Positions 8,860-18,190 of a DNA stretch of 64,000 bases are shown here, piece after piece; position 1 is the stretch's first letter, and every line of letters begins with the position of its first letter. The notes below the pieces were generated by a model that was not told the DNA's origin, did not search any database, and saw only the letters and a list, made by a program, of their open reading frames with translations. Source of the DNA: JACVRW01 sp963739095 (lineage in GTDB: Bacteria > Actinomycetota > Thermoleophilia > Solirubrobacterales > Thermoleophilaceae); assembly GCA_963739095.1 (NCBI GenBank), contig CAVTZF010000020.1, positions 463,202 to 527,201 of the forward strand. The letters are read 5' to 3'. Made by a program: the position numbers and the translations under genes.

Positions 8860-9285
8860 TCAGAATGCCGCGGCCGCGGCCTCCGCGACCGTCGTGTCCT
8901 GCTCGCCGTCGCCGCCACTGACGCCGACCGCCCCGACGACCTCGCCGTCGCGCTTGAGCGGGATGCCGCCGGCGAAGATCATCACGCGGCCCTTGTTGGA
9001 CTCCTGGATGCCGTAGAACTGGCCTCCGGGCTGGGAATTGGCGGCGAGGTCGGCCGTCGGCAAATCGAACGCACGCGCCGTGAACGCCTTGTTGATCGCG
9101 ATGTCCACGCTGCCGATCCACGCTCCGTCCATGCGAACGTGAGAAACGAGGTTGCCACCGGCGTCGACGACGGCGATGTTCTGCGGCTGCCCGATCTCGT
9201 GCGCGCGGTCCTCAGCGGCGGCCGTCACCCGTCGTGCGTCCTCGAGCGACACGGTTCCTTGCGAGCTGGTGGTGCTGCTTGCCAT
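8860..9285 (-). CDS. GlcG/HbpS-family protein
   Basis: A 141-residue protein with the family pattern VSLEDARRV ... NIAVVDAGGNLVSHVRMDGAW, then INKAFTARAF and IFAGGIPLKRDGEVVGAVGVSGG. This single-domain family includes GlcG and the haem-binding HbpS. The ligand here is unknown and no signal peptide is present, so it is probably cytoplasmic. A strong ribosome binding site (AAGGAG) precedes the ATG. Confidence 0.85.
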   Translation of the reverse strand: MASSTTSSQGTVSLEDARRVTAAAEDRAHEIGQPQNIAVVDAGGNLVSHVRMDGAWIGSVDIAINKAFTARAFDLPTADLAANSQPGGQFYGIQESNKGRVMIFAGGIPLKRDGEVVGAVGVSGGDGEQDTTVAEAAAAAF

Positions 9286-9379
9286 CGATCCTTCTCTCCT
9301 TGTCTTGTGCCGGCGCGGTCAGCGCCGGCGCCCCGTCTCCGGGTTCTACCCGAGCGGGTGATGCGCAAGCACTCCGCGG

Positions 9380-9406
9380 GCACGACCGCCCGGATGACGG
9401 TCGTGC
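9380..9406 (-). terminator. Hairpin downstream of the lipoprotein gene
   Basis: A perfect 9-bp inverted repeat (GCACGACCG ... CGGTCGTGC) with a 9-nt loop lies 20 bp beyond the lipoprotein stop on the minus strand. A second GC-rich inverted repeat (GCCGGCGC) is at about 9309-9329. Neither has a T-run. Confidence 0.4.
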
Positions 9407-9426
9407 GTGACGGCCGCGGGGCCGGG

Positions 9427-9966
9427 CTAGTAGATACCGCCGCCGGAGCCCGATGACTGGCTCGTCGCGGTGATCGTGTTCCCGGCCGGAGACAGCACGT
9501 ACCACTTGGCGCCGAATGCCGACACACCCTGCCCATTGGTGTCCCCGGGGTTGCTGTCGCCCGAGAAGAGGTACAGCGGATGGCCGTTGTAGGTGACCTG
9601 CGGCTTTCCGTCGGACCGCGGAGTCGTCCCGACCTTGGAAGCTGTCAGCCCCTTGCCGATCGTCGGCTTGCCGCCCGCCCGCACCGGCGGCCAGTCGGTC
9701 GCGCACGCGCCAGTGCACGTGCTGGTGGTGCTGGTGTCCTGCTGGAACAGGTAGATGGTGCGGCCCTGCGAGTCGACGAGGATGTTCCCGAGCCCGCTGT
9801 TCGCGACGCCGACCGTCGCCGAATTCCCGCTCGCCGTCTTCGGCGGCGGCGACGCCGCCGTCGCATCATTGTTGTTGTCACTGCCGCCACAGCCCGTGAC
9901 GGCAAGCGCCACGAGTGGCACCACCGCGGCGGTGGCAAGGAAGGTGATGGGTCGACTGCGAGTCAC
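9427..9966 (-). CDS. Secreted lipoprotein of the COG4315 (Yx(F/W/Y)xxD repeat) type
   Basis: A 179-residue protein with an N-terminal signal peptide ending in a lipobox (AVTGC), then a Ser/Asn/Asp-rich linker and two repeats of the type TIYLFQQD and PLYLFSGD, each linked to a Trp/Pro-rich segment (CATDWPPV; AKWYVLSPAG). This is the secreted-repeat lipoprotein family of unknown function common in Actinobacteria. I chose GTG at 9966, which has AAGGAG about 6 nt upstream; a TTG at 10002 would add a non-signal extension. Confidence 0.85.
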   Translation of the reverse strand: MTRSRPITFLATAAVVPLVALAVTGCGGSDNNNDATAASPPPKTASGNSATVGVANSGLGNILVDSQGRTIYLFQQDTSTTSTCTGACATDWPPVRAGGKPTIGKGLTASKVGTTPRSDGKPQVTYNGHPLYLFSGDSNPGDTNGQGVSAFGAKWYVLSPAGNTITATSQSSGSGGGIY

Positions 9967-10192
9967 GCGGACTCCTTGGGATCGGGTCTCATTCCCCCCC
10001 AATGCTGGCCGCGGGGCACATGGTTGTCGTCGGCTGGTTGACGACTCTTTCGACTACGTCGCGCGGCGTGCAGCCACGCCGCGCCGTAAGGCGGGGGCGG
10101 TATGAGAAGCGCCCCGCGGCAGCGGAGGGAGTACCGGAAAGAGACGCCCGGAAGCCGACGACGTGCCCGGAGCAGTCAGCGACGATGCGACC

Positions 10193-10942
10193 ATGACCCG
10201 TCAAGGATTATCGCTACGCGCCGTGGGCCTAACCGCGCTGGTCTTCGCAGGGCTGACGACGGTTGCTGGTTGCGGGGACGGCAGTCCCGCCGCGACTCGG
10301 CTCGCCCCATTCAGCACGATGCAGGCGCCGGTCGCGAGTCTGCAGCAGCAGTTCGTGCAGGTTGTACAGAGAGTGTCTCCTCAGGTCGTGCAGGTCCAAA
10401 GCCGGCTGGGCCTCGGCTCGGGCGTCGTGTTCGATGACCGCGGGAACGTGGTCACAAATGCCCACGTCGTCGCGGGAGCGAAACAGTTCGTCGTCACCCT
10501 GTCCGGCGGCGACCGGCACCCCGCCACGGTCGTGGGGTCGGACCCGGCCCATGATCTCGCCGTGGTCCACCTGACCGGCGCGCAACCTGTCCCTGCGACC
10601 TTCGCGGACGACTCGAGTCTGCAGGTCGGCGATCTCGTGCTCGCCATCGGCAACCCGCTCGGCCTGCGCTCCAGCGTGACCGAGGGCATCGTCTCGTCGC
10701 TGAACCGCTCCGTCTCCGAAGGCAACGGTGTCCGTCTGTCGCCGGTCATCCAAACGAGCGCGGCGATCAACCCCGGCAACTCCGGCGGCGCACTTGTGGA
10801 CCTGACGGGCAGGGTGATCGGCATCCCGACCCTGGAGGCGCTGGACCCCGAGTTCGGCGGCGCGCAGGCGGCGGGGATCGGCTTCGCTATCCCGAGCAAC
10901 ACCGTCCGGCAGATCGCTGCCGGCCTGATCGCCTCGGGCTAG
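10193..10942 (+). CDS. Trypsin-like serine protease, lipoprotein, HtrA-like without PDZ
   Basis: A 249-residue S1C-type protease. The signal peptide ends in a lipobox (TTVAGC). The catalytic triad is visible as His in VTNAHVVAG, Asp in PAHDLAVVH and Ser in NPGNSGGALV. The chain stops after the protease domain, so the PDZ domain of DegP/HtrA proteins is missing. It should act in the cell envelope, probably in protein quality control. It is divergent from the neighbouring lipoprotein gene. Confidence 0.9.
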   Translation: MTRQGLSLRAVGLTALVFAGLTTVAGCGDGSPAATRLAPFSTMQAPVASLQQQFVQVVQRVSPQVVQVQSRLGLGSGVVFDDRGNVVTNAHVVAGAKQFVVTLSGGDRHPATVVGSDPAHDLAVVHLTGAQPVPATFADDSSLQVGDLVLAIGNPLGLRSSVTEGIVSSLNRSVSEGNGVRLSPVIQTSAAINPGNSGGALVDLTGRVIGIPTLEALDPEFGGAQAAGIGFAIPSNTVRQIAAGLIASG

Positions 10943-10964
10943 GCGTCACGATGCGGCCGCACGA

Positions 10965-11429
10965 ATGAGGGTGTCTTCACTGTTGACTGAACGCGAAGGG
11001 CTGCGTGAGGTGTTCCGCGACGGCCTCGCCGCCGGTTCAGTGGCGGCGGTCGTCAGCGGGGCGCCCTCCACGCTGCACGCGCTGCTGACGGGCAGCTGTC
11101 CGCTGGAGCCGTCTCTTGCCGCAGGAACGCTGTTGCTGCCCGACGAACGCCGGGCGACGCGGCTGCTCCCCGCCGCCGCCGCGGTGCACGTCGCCCTCTC
11201 ACTCGGCTGGGCACTCCCACTTGCGGCCGCCTTGCCACAGAAACGGACGCCCGCGCTGGGTGCGCTTGCCGGACTCGGCATCGCAGCGCTCGACCTTGGG
11301 GTGATCGGCCGCCGCTTCCCCCGCATCCGTGCGCTGCCACCGCTGCCGCAGGTAGCCGACCATCTGGCCTACGGCGCGACGGTCGGCACCGTGCTCCGCG
11401 TACGCCGCGACCGGCGCCGGCGTAGCTGA
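10965..11429 (+). CDS. Hypothetical membrane protein, 154 residues
   Basis: Begins 22 bp after the protease stop. It has about three hydrophobic segments (around residues 24-45, 72-90 and 97-115) and a basic C-terminus (RVRRDRRRRS). No family recognised. The spacing suggests co-transcription with the protease. Confidence 0.55.
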   Translation: MRVSSLLTEREGLREVFRDGLAAGSVAAVVSGAPSTLHALLTGSCPLEPSLAAGTLLLPDERRATRLLPAAAAVHVALSLGWALPLAAALPQKRTPALGALAGLGIAALDLGVIGRRFPRIRALPPLPQVADHLAYGATVGTVLRVRRDRRRRS

Positions 11430-11549
11430 TCCGCTCAGCGTGCGCCTACCTCCCGGCGAGGCAGCCACGGCGCTTCGCCTACCTCGGGCGCGGTAGCCGA
11501 AAGAGTCCTCTCGAAGGCGACGACAAGGACGAGCCCGGCCCGGACCATT

Positions 11550-11693
11550 GGTCGCGTTCTTGACTCGATCGAAGTCGGCGAGCACTACCGCCAGATCGCC
11601 CGACCGTTCGACTGGACCTTCCCCCGCGCCGACCTGGAGCGCGTGCTCGCGAAGATCACCGAGCGCGAGCCATGGCTTGCGCTTGCGGCGTAA
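11550..11693 (+). pseudogene. Possible IS630-type transposase C-terminal scrap
   Basis: A short frame ending at the TAA at 11691 reads GEHYRQIARPFDWTFPRADL ... VLAKI, which resembles the extreme C-terminus of IS630-family transposases (arm ending in PFxWxFT). No catalytic part, inverted repeat or start is present. It would be a relic of an old insertion; identification rests on a short match. Confidence 0.35.
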
Positions 11694-11723
11694 CGGACCG
11701 AAATCGCGCGGCCTTCTCGCGGC

Positions 11724-12095
11724 TCAAGGGTGCTGCCAGAGGGCGTTGACGATCTTCCATCCCTCGCGCGTACGCACCAGGTGCAGGTATTCGACGTAGA
11801 CGGCGGAGCGGACGGTCACGTTCGCGATCTCGCGATGCAGGTGCTCGACTTCGACTTCGAGTCCGCGGTCAGGGACGTCTCGCGTCTTCCCGATCCCCTT
11901 CGCCGTGGCCTCGATCATCTCCCGCGCCGTGAGCTTCTCCAGTTCCCCAGGGGCAGGAGCGTCGTCCGGGGATCGCTTGGCCAAATCGGGATGGAGCGTC
12001 CGCTCCATGCGGGCGGCGTCGCCATCGAACCATCCCTCGAAGTAGTCGAGCGCCACGCGCACGATCGCGTCGCGGTCATAGCCGCGGTCCATCAC
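11724..12095 (-). CDS. SnoaL/NTF2-like protein (lumazine-binding-like)
   Basis: A 123-residue protein with the cone-shaped-fold pattern: helix IVRVALDYFEGWFDGD, then RMERTLHPDLAKR, and C-terminal strands ending EGWKIVNALWQHP. This is typical of the NTF2-like Lumazine_bd_2 group. Members bind small molecules or act as isomerases; no substrate is predictable. Confidence 0.75.
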   Translation of the reverse strand: MMDRGYDRDAIVRVALDYFEGWFDGDAARMERTLHPDLAKRSPDDAPAPGELEKLTAREMIEATAKGIGKTRDVPDRGLEVEVEHLHREIANVTVRSAVYVEYLHLVRTREGWKIVNALWQHP

Positions 12096-12189
12096 GCCGC
12101 GAACTCTACGGCGACCCGGGAACCGGCGGAACCCGAACCCGACCGAACTTGCGGATGGGTCTACTAGTCCGCGTTGGATCGGACTCGTG

Positions 12190-13059
12190 TCAACCGCCAG
12201 GTACGGGCTGAGCGTTTGGTAGCTCTGCGGGATCGCCCTGGCCGCCGCCGTTGTTGTCGCCCTTGAGTTGGGTCTGGGGGAGGGCTCCGGCGGCTCCTGT
12301 TTCGCGTTCGAGGAACGCGCCGAGTTCTTGGATGGTGCTCATCAGCGGGGCGGGGAAGATCACGGTGGAGTTCTTGTCGACGGAGATTTCGACGAGGGTC
12401 TGGAGGTTGCGCAGTTGCAGCGCGAGTGGGTGTTCCATCATCACGTCTGATGCGTGCGCGAGCTCGCCGGCGGCGAGCGCTTCGCCCTCGGCGGCGATGA
12501 TCTTGGCGCGCTTCTCGCGCTCGGCCTCCGCCTGACGCGCCATGGCGCGTTGCATGCTGTCGGGCAGCTGGATGTCTCTGAGCTCGACGACGGTGACCTG
12601 CATGCCCCATTCTTCGGTCTGGACGTCGAGGATCTCGCGGATGTTCTGGTTGATCGTTTCCGTTTCTGAGAGGGTTTCGTCGAGCGTGTGCCGCCCGACC
12701 ACGGCGCGTAGCGTGGTCTGGGCGATCTGGTTGATCGCCGCGGAGACGTTCTCGATCGCCACGACCGAGCGGATCACGTCCGCGACGCGGTAGTAGGCCA
12801 CGGCCGAGACGTCGACGCTGACGTTGTCGCGGGTGATGATCCCCTGCGACTGGATCGGCATCGTGACGATCCGCAGCGAGACGCGGTGGAGCCGATCGAC
12901 GAACGGCACGTACAGGATCAGGCCGGGGCCGCGCGCGCCACCCCTGACACGCCCCAACCGAAACACCACCGCACGCTCGTACTGCTTCAGAATCCGGACC
13001 GACAGCGCCAAGCCCACCAGCACCACCAGCACCACCGCAACGACTACATAGACGACCAT
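12190..13059 (-). CDS. Slipin (stomatin/prohibitin-family SPFH protein)
   Basis: A 289-residue SPFH protein. One N-terminal membrane helix is followed by the conserved ERAVVFRLGRVRG, GPGLILYVPFVDR and VDVSAVAYYRV segments. A charged coiled-coil (ARQAEAEREKRAKIIAAEGE) and a Pro/Gly-rich tail close the protein. Slipins form oligomers in membrane microdomains. Such genes often pair with an NfeD-like protease partner, which is not present here. TAAGGAGG lies 5 nt before the ATG. Confidence 0.93.
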   Translation of the reverse strand: MVVYVVVAVVLVVLVGLALSVRILKQYERAVVFRLGRVRGGARGPGLILYVPFVDRLHRVSLRIVTMPIQSQGIITRDNVSVDVSAVAYYRVADVIRSVVAIENVSAAINQIAQTTLRAVVGRHTLDETLSETETINQNIREILDVQTEEWGMQVTVVELRDIQLPDSMQRAMARQAEAEREKRAKIIAAEGEALAAGELAHASDVMMEHPLALQLRNLQTLVEISVDKNSTVIFPAPLMSTIQELGAFLERETGAAGALPQTQLKGDNNGGGQGDPAELPNAQPVPGG

Positions 13060-13296
13060 GTCGCCTCCTTAGGGAAGGAACGGAACCACTTGAAGTAGAT
13101 GGTCGGGGCCGGGCGTGGCGTTGTCGTCGGCTCCGAGGCGACTCTTTCGCCTGCGCCAGCAGGGGTAGGCGCCGGGCACCGAACCTGTACGTCACTGGTC
13201 GCATGGCAAAAGGTCGCCCGTTGGGCGACGACAGGGATGCGCCCAAGCGCGATCTTTCTTATGGGACGACAGCCTGCGATTCGCTTGGAGGACGCT

Positions 13297-14238
13297 ATGC
13301 GCGCCATCGCCGTTTCGGACTACGGGGAGGACCCAATTGTCAGGGAGTTGCCCAAGCCGCAGCCGGGACCGGGTCAGCTGCTGATCAAGGTTCAGGCGGC
13401 GTCCATGAACCCGGTGGACATGTCAATCGCCGCCGGCGGTTACCGGGACACAATGCCGGGGACGTTCCCGCTCGTGCTCGGCGTCGACGTCGCGGGCGCG
13501 GTCGAGACGCTCGGGAACGGGTCGGCGAGATTCTCCCCCGGCGACGAGGTGTTCGGACAGCTGTTCATCCCCCCGCTCGGATCGGCGGGGACCTACGCAG
13601 AGGATGTGGCCGTCACCGAGGACGCGCCCCTTGCGGCAATGCCACCCGGCATGGACGCGAGGGTGGCCGCCGCGCTTCCCACGGCCGGCGGGACCGGTCT
13701 CGACATCGTCGAGTCGCTTGAGCCGCTCGGCGGTAAGACGGTGGTGATCGCCGGCGCCGGCGGCGGCGTCGGGTCGTTCGCCACCCAGTTCGCCGCGAAC
13801 GCCGGTGCGCACGTGATCGCCGACACACACGCATCAGCGGCCGATCGCATGCGTGATTACGGAGCACGTGAGACAGTCGACCGCAGCGATGGGTCCGTCA
13901 CGGAGGCGGTGCGTGCCGCCCACCCGGACGGCATCGATGCCCTCATCGACGTGGCGAACGACGCGGACGGGTTCGCCGAGCTTGCTTCGCTCGTTCGACC
14001 AGGCGGCACAGCCGTCACGACGAAGTTCGTCGCCGACTCCGAGGCGCTCGCCGCCTCCGGTGTGACGGGCGTCAACTACTTGGTCGGAGTGTCGTCCGAG
14101 CTCCTCGAGCGCCTCGCAGACGCCGTGATGGCCGGACGCATAGTCCCGCCCCCGATCACCGACGTCACGTTGGAGGAGGCGCCGGCTGTCTTGGCGCGGA
14201 ACGGGCACGCGGACGGCAAGACGGTCATCGCGCTCTAG
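13297..14238 (+). CDS. MDR-family NADPH:quinone-type oxidoreductase
   Basis: A 313-residue zinc-independent medium-chain dehydrogenase/reductase. It starts MRAIAVSDYGEDPIV with GGAGG before the ATG. The GroES-like domain has NPVDMSIAAGGY and PLVLGVDVAGAVE, and the nucleotide-binding fold has VVIAGAGGGVGSFATQFA. No catalytic-zinc ligands are seen, which fits the quinone-oxidoreductase/zeta-crystallin branch. Substrate unknown. Confidence 0.88.
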   Translation: MRAIAVSDYGEDPIVRELPKPQPGPGQLLIKVQAASMNPVDMSIAAGGYRDTMPGTFPLVLGVDVAGAVETLGNGSARFSPGDEVFGQLFIPPLGSAGTYAEDVAVTEDAPLAAMPPGMDARVAAALPTAGGTGLDIVESLEPLGGKTVVIAGAGGGVGSFATQFAANAGAHVIADTHASAADRMRDYGARETVDRSDGSVTEAVRAAHPDGIDALIDVANDADGFAELASLVRPGGTAVTTKFVADSEALAASGVTGVNYLVGVSSELLERLADAVMAGRIVPPPITDVTLEEAPAVLARNGHADGKTVIAL

Positions 14239-14264
14239 CGACCACCGATCAGAAGGAGTTCACC

Positions 14265-14843
14265 ATGCGACTGATTCAGCTGATCAAGGGCTGGCCCGGC
14301 AAGCCCTCGCACCCACCGCTGACGGACGCCACCATCGGCGCGTACACGATAGGCGTTGCGATGCTGGTGTTCGGAGCGCTGGGCGTCGAGGAGGAGCAGA
14401 TGGCGCATGGGGCGCTGCTTGCGATCGGGGGCGGCCTGGCGCTGGCAGTGCCGACCGCGCTCACCGGCCTGCTCGACTGGCTGGACATCCCGAAGGGGAC
14501 GCCGGTCCGCACCACGGCCACCATCCATCTGTTCACGATGCTGATCGCCACCGCGGTGTTCGCCGTCGCGTTCCTAACCCAGATCAGCGGTTACGAGGAC
14601 GGGCAGGTCGAGACGCTCGGGCTCGTATTCGGACTGGTCGCCGAGGCCTTGCTCGTGGCCGGCGGCTACCTCGGCGGCACGATCGTGTTCGTCTACGGGA
14701 ACCGGGTGCTGGACCGACCTGAGACGCCGGTGGCCGACGCGCTCGTACCCGGACGCGCCGAGGGCGCCGACCGCACGTACTCCCCTCGACGTACGGAGAA
14801 GATACGACCCCAGGCCGATGACAGGGGACAGGCCAGTACGTGA
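14265..14843 (+). CDS. DUF2231-type membrane protein
   Basis: A 192-residue protein with four hydrophobic segments. Its N-terminal GKPSHPPLTDATIGAYTIG matches the DUF2231 signature (His-Pro near the first helix). An acidic-basic hydrophilic tail of about 45 residues follows. AGAAGGAG precedes the ATG, 26 bp after the oxidoreductase stop, so the two probably form an operon closed by the terminator at 14922. Confidence 0.8.
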   Translation: MRLIQLIKGWPGKPSHPPLTDATIGAYTIGVAMLVFGALGVEEEQMAHGALLAIGGGLALAVPTALTGLLDWLDIPKGTPVRTTATIHLFTMLIATAVFAVAFLTQISGYEDGQVETLGLVFGLVAEALLVAGGYLGGTIVFVYGNRVLDRPETPVADALVPGRAEGADRTYSPRRTEKIRPQADDRGQAST

Positions 14844-14921
14844 CCATCGCAGCTCAAGCTCGCGCCGGCGCTCCCTCTCCCCGGTAGCCGAGCACCCGGG
14901 TCCCTGACACCCGGGTAGCGC

Positions 14922-14960
14922 GAAGGCCCCGGCTCCCCCGCTCGGGGCCTTCCGCGTTTT
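14922..14960 (+). terminator. Intrinsic terminator
   Basis: A perfect 9-bp stem (GAAGGCCCC ... GGGGCCTTC) with a 13-nt loop is followed by CGCGTTTT. It ends the oxidoreductase-DUF2231 unit. Just upstream (14894-14916) is a pair of ACCCGGGT palindromes 7 bp apart. Confidence 0.8.
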
Positions 14961-15004
14961 GCGGAGTTTCGTACCGCGGGGGCGCGCCGTACAGTCCGGG
15001 TGAT

Positions 15005-16909
15005 ATGAGACCCGGGCTCACTCGCCGCATGATGCTCGCGAGCGGCGTGGTCGCGCTCCTCGTCAGCGGAGCCTTTGCCCTCTTGCTGCTGGCGATCGAC
15101 AACCTGCGCGAGTCGGCGGACGAGACGCGCGCCGCCCGTGATCAGCTCACAGCCGCAGATGGGCTCGAGAAGCTCGTCATCGATCTCGAGACTGGCGTGC
15201 GCGGGTTCGTGATCACCCGCGAAGAGAGATTCCTCGCACCGTGGAACGAGGCGCGTGCGGCGTTCCCCGGACAGGTCAGGACGCTCGAGCGTCTCGTCGC
15301 GGGCGAACGCGCGCAGCTGCGCCGCGTGCGGCGAATCGCCCGGGCCACCAGGTCGTACATCCGGGACTACGCGACGCCGGTCGTGGACGACGCGCGGCGA
15401 GGCGAGCCCTCCGCACGGAGCGTCGCCGTGACCGAAGAGGGGAGGCAGCGGATCGACGGACTTCGGGCGGCGTTCAAGAGACTCACGGCGACAGAGCGCG
15501 CCCGCATCACCGAGCGCGAGGACAGCGCGGACGCGTCCGCACGACGTGCCGCCGCCGCCAGTCTTGCCGGCATTGGCGGCTCGATCCTCCTCATCCTGAT
15601 CTTCACCGGCTACCTGACGCGAGTGATCGTCCAGCCGATCCGCCGAGCATCCTCGATGTCCAGACAACTCGCGGATGGCGACCTCAGTGCGCGCCTGCCC
15701 GAGACGGGTGTCGCCGAGATCGGCGCGCTCGAGCAGTCCTTCAACACCATGGCGAGCTCACTCGGGGCGAACCGTGACGAGCTCACGCGGCTCCTCGAGG
15801 AGCAGGCGGCGCTCCGCCGAGTCGCGACGCTGGTAGCGCGAACGGTGTCGGCGCCTGAGCTGTTCGAGACCGTCACGCGCGAGGTCGGCCTGCTCTCCGG
15901 TGCCGATCTCGCGCGCATGGAGCGCTACGAGGCGGACGGAACCGTCACCGGGGTGGGCGTTTGGAGCAGCGACGCCGAGCGGCAGCTGGCCGTCGGCACG
16001 CGAATCGCTCTCGAGGGCTTGAGCATCGCCGCGCTGGTGCGGGAGACGGGCGGCGCGGTCCGGGTGGACAGCTTCGCGGACGCATCCGGTCCAATCGCGG
16101 AAGAGGCTCGGGCGTTGGGAATCCACTCGTCGGTCGGCTGTCCGATCGTTGTCCAAGACCGGCTCTGGGGCGTGATCGCCGCCTCGTCGAAGAGCGAGGC
16201 GCCCTTCCCTCCGGACACGGAGGGCCAAATCGCCGGGTTCACGGAGCTCGTGGCCACCGCGGTCGCCAACGCGGAGGCGCGCGCCGAGCTGGCCGCGTCG
16301 CGGGTGCGGATCGTCTCGGCCGCAGACGAGACCCGTCGTCGCATCGAGCGCGATCTTCACGACGGGACCCAGCAGCGGCTCATCTCGGTCGGGCTGGAGC
16401 TGCGGCTCGCGCAATCCACCGTGCCTCCGGAGCTCACCGAGCTGCGGGACGAGATCGGCAGGGCTACAAAGGAGCTGGGCGGTGTGATCGAGGACCTGCG
16501 CGAGATCTCCCGCGGGATTCACCCGGCAATCCTCTCCGAGGGGGGGCTCGGCCCGGCCCTGCGGACGCTCGCCCGCCGCTCCCCGATTCCCGTCGAGCTC
16601 GAGGTTCGACCGGAGACGCGGTTTCCGGCGCCGATCGAGGTGGCGGCGTACTACGTCGTCTCGGAGGCTCTCGCCAACGCCGCCAAGCACGCCCAGGCCT
16701 CGGTTGCCGAAGTCCGGGTCGAAGCCCGGGACAGCGTCCTCGACCTCAAGGTTCACGATGACGGCGTCGGCGGCGCCGATCCCGCCCGCGGCTCCGGCCT
16801 GACCGGTCTCACGGACCGGGTCGAGGCGTTGGGCGGGACGCTCTCGGTCGTCAGCTCGAGCGGCGCCGGAACGTCCCTCCATGTGGAGCTACCAATCGAG
16901 GTCAGATGA
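15005..16909 (+). CDS. Sensor histidine kinase: CHASE3-HAMP-GAF-HisKA_3
   Basis: A 634-residue membrane kinase. It has a membrane helix (about 12-34), an extracytoplasmic CHASE3-like region (ETGVRGFVITREERFL), a second helix (about 187-208), HAMP, a GAF domain (about 275-420), and a HisKA_3 dimerisation helix with the phospho-acceptor in ERDLHDGTQQR (His near 452). The ATPase has ALANAAKHAQA (N box), DDGVGG and GSGLTGLTDRV. HisKA_3 kinases signal to NarL/LuxR-type regulators, and two such genes lie just downstream. The stimulus is unknown. Confidence 0.92.
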   Translation: MRPGLTRRMMLASGVVALLVSGAFALLLLAIDNLRESADETRAARDQLTAADGLEKLVIDLETGVRGFVITREERFLAPWNEARAAFPGQVRTLERLVAGERAQLRRVRRIARATRSYIRDYATPVVDDARRGEPSARSVAVTEEGRQRIDGLRAAFKRLTATERARITEREDSADASARRAAAASLAGIGGSILLILIFTGYLTRVIVQPIRRASSMSRQLADGDLSARLPETGVAEIGALEQSFNTMASSLGANRDELTRLLEEQAALRRVATLVARTVSAPELFETVTREVGLLSGADLARMERYEADGTVTGVGVWSSDAERQLAVGTRIALEGLSIAALVRETGGAVRVDSFADASGPIAEEARALGIHSSVGCPIVVQDRLWGVIAASSKSEAPFPPDTEGQIAGFTELVATAVANAEARAELAASRVRIVSAADETRRRIERDLHDGTQQRLISVGLELRLAQSTVPPELTELRDEIGRATKELGGVIEDLREISRGIHPAILSEGGLGPALRTLARRSPIPVELEVRPETRFPAPIEVAAYYVVSEALANAAKHAQASVAEVRVEARDSVLDLKVHDDGVGGADPARGSGLTGLTDRVEALGGTLSVVSSSGAGTSLHVELPIEVR

Positions 16910-16987
16910 TCGCGCTTTGGGGTACCCAAGCCCCCTGCAACCCCAAGTTTCCTGCTAGCTGCAATGTGAAGCGGCGGCTCGTCAGCG

Positions 16988-17374
16988 ATGGTTCCAGACA
17001 TGGTCTTGCGCTGCGTCATCGTGGATGACAGCGCCCGCTTCCTTGAAGCGGCGCGTGCGCTCCTTCAGCAGGAGGGAGTCGCCGTCGTCGGCGTTGCATC
17101 TACGATCGCCGAGGCGCTGACGCTGGTCGACGAGGTCCGGCCGGACGTCGCGCTGGTCGATATCGATCTCGGAGCGGAAAGCGGCTTCGATCTCGCCTCG
17201 CGGCTGGCTCGAGATGGGGACCGCGAGCCGTCGCGAGCGATTCTGATCTCCACGCACGGCGAAGCGGACTTCGCCGACCTGATCGATGCAAGTCCGGCCG
17301 TAGGGTTCCTATCGAAGTCCGATCTGTCCGCCGACGCGATCGACGCGATTCTCAGTGAGTCTCCAGAAAGGTGA
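16988..17374 (+). CDS. Stand-alone response-regulator receiver domain
   Basis: A 128-residue CheY-like receiver with no output domain. The acidic pair is in CVIVDDSARF, the phospho-acceptor Asp in VALVDIDLGAESG, and the Ser/Thr and Lys switch in ILISTHG and GFLSKSD. It lies 79 bp after the kinase gene and is probably its partner. The ATG at 17000 is an equally good start. The 3' end overlaps the convergent LuxR-type gene by 23 bp. Confidence 0.85.
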   Translation: MVPDMVLRCVIVDDSARFLEAARALLQQEGVAVVGVASTIAEALTLVDEVRPDVALVDIDLGAESGFDLASRLARDGDREPSRAILISTHGEADFADLIDASPAVGFLSKSDLSADAIDAILSESPER

Positions 17375-18005
17375 TCACCGCTAGCACGCGGCGGTGGTCA
17401 TCCGCGGTCTCTGGAAGCGCCAGCTTCGAGAGGATGCTGTGTACGTGCTTCTCGACGGTTCCCTCGGTGACCCACAGGAGACGGGCGATGCCGGCGTTGG
17501 ACCGGCCTTCCGCCATCAACGCGAGGACCTCCCGCTCACGCGGCGTCAGTTCGCCAAGCGGGTCCTCTGCACGGCGCGCGGCCACGAGCTCCTGCACAAG
17601 AGCCGGGTCGACAACCGAGCCGCCGCCGGCGACCCTCTCGAGCATCTCAATGAAGTCGTCCACATCCGTGACGCGGCTCTTGAGCAGGTAACCGATTCGT
17701 TGGCCACTGGCCAGAAGCTCCATCGCATGTTCCACGTCGGCGTGGGCCGACAGGACCATGATGCCGATCTGCGGGAATTCCTCACGGATCGCCCGCGCCG
17801 CGTCGAGCCCTTCCGTCGAATGCGTCGGGGGCATGCGTATATCGACGACCGCGAGCTCGGGCTGGTGCTCGCGAACCAGCTCCAGGAGCTCGGCTGCATC
17901 TTCGGCCTGCGCGATCACCGGGAAGTCGGATCGCTCGAGCAGGCTGGCGAGCCCTTCGCGCAGAAGGACGTCGTCGTCCGCCAAGATCACCCGGGGCCTG
18001 CCCAT
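17352..18005 (-). CDS. NarL/LuxR-type response regulator
   Basis: A 217-residue regulator. The receiver has VILADDDVLLREGL, phospho-acceptor VVDIRMPP, and GYLLKSRV; a C-terminal LuxR helix-turn-helix has LTPREREVLALMAEGRSN and EGTVEKHVHSILSKL. The ATG at 18005 gives the standard N-terminus. It is transcribed opposite to the adjacent kinase but is a plausible target of it. Confidence 0.92.
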   Translation of the reverse strand: MGRPRVILADDDVLLREGLASLLERSDFPVIAQAEDAAELLELVREHQPELAVVDIRMPPTHSTEGLDAARAIREEFPQIGIMVLSAHADVEHAMELLASGQRIGYLLKSRVTDVDDFIEMLERVAGGGSVVDPALVQELVAARRAEDPLGELTPREREVLALMAEGRSNAGIARLLWVTEGTVEKHVHSILSKLALPETADDHRRVLAVITFLETH

Positions 18006-18190
18006 GGAGCTCTCGTAGCGATTCTCACAACTCTCGGCTGGCCCCGCCTTCTCCCTTCGGGTTAGCCGGAATACGGATACTCCGGCTGGCCGGGGCCGAA
18101 GATGGTCGCTGGCCGTGCAGACAGCGACCCGGTCAGGCTCGATCATCCAGCAATGACGCACTCCAGCCACCAAGGATCTGGAGGAACAAG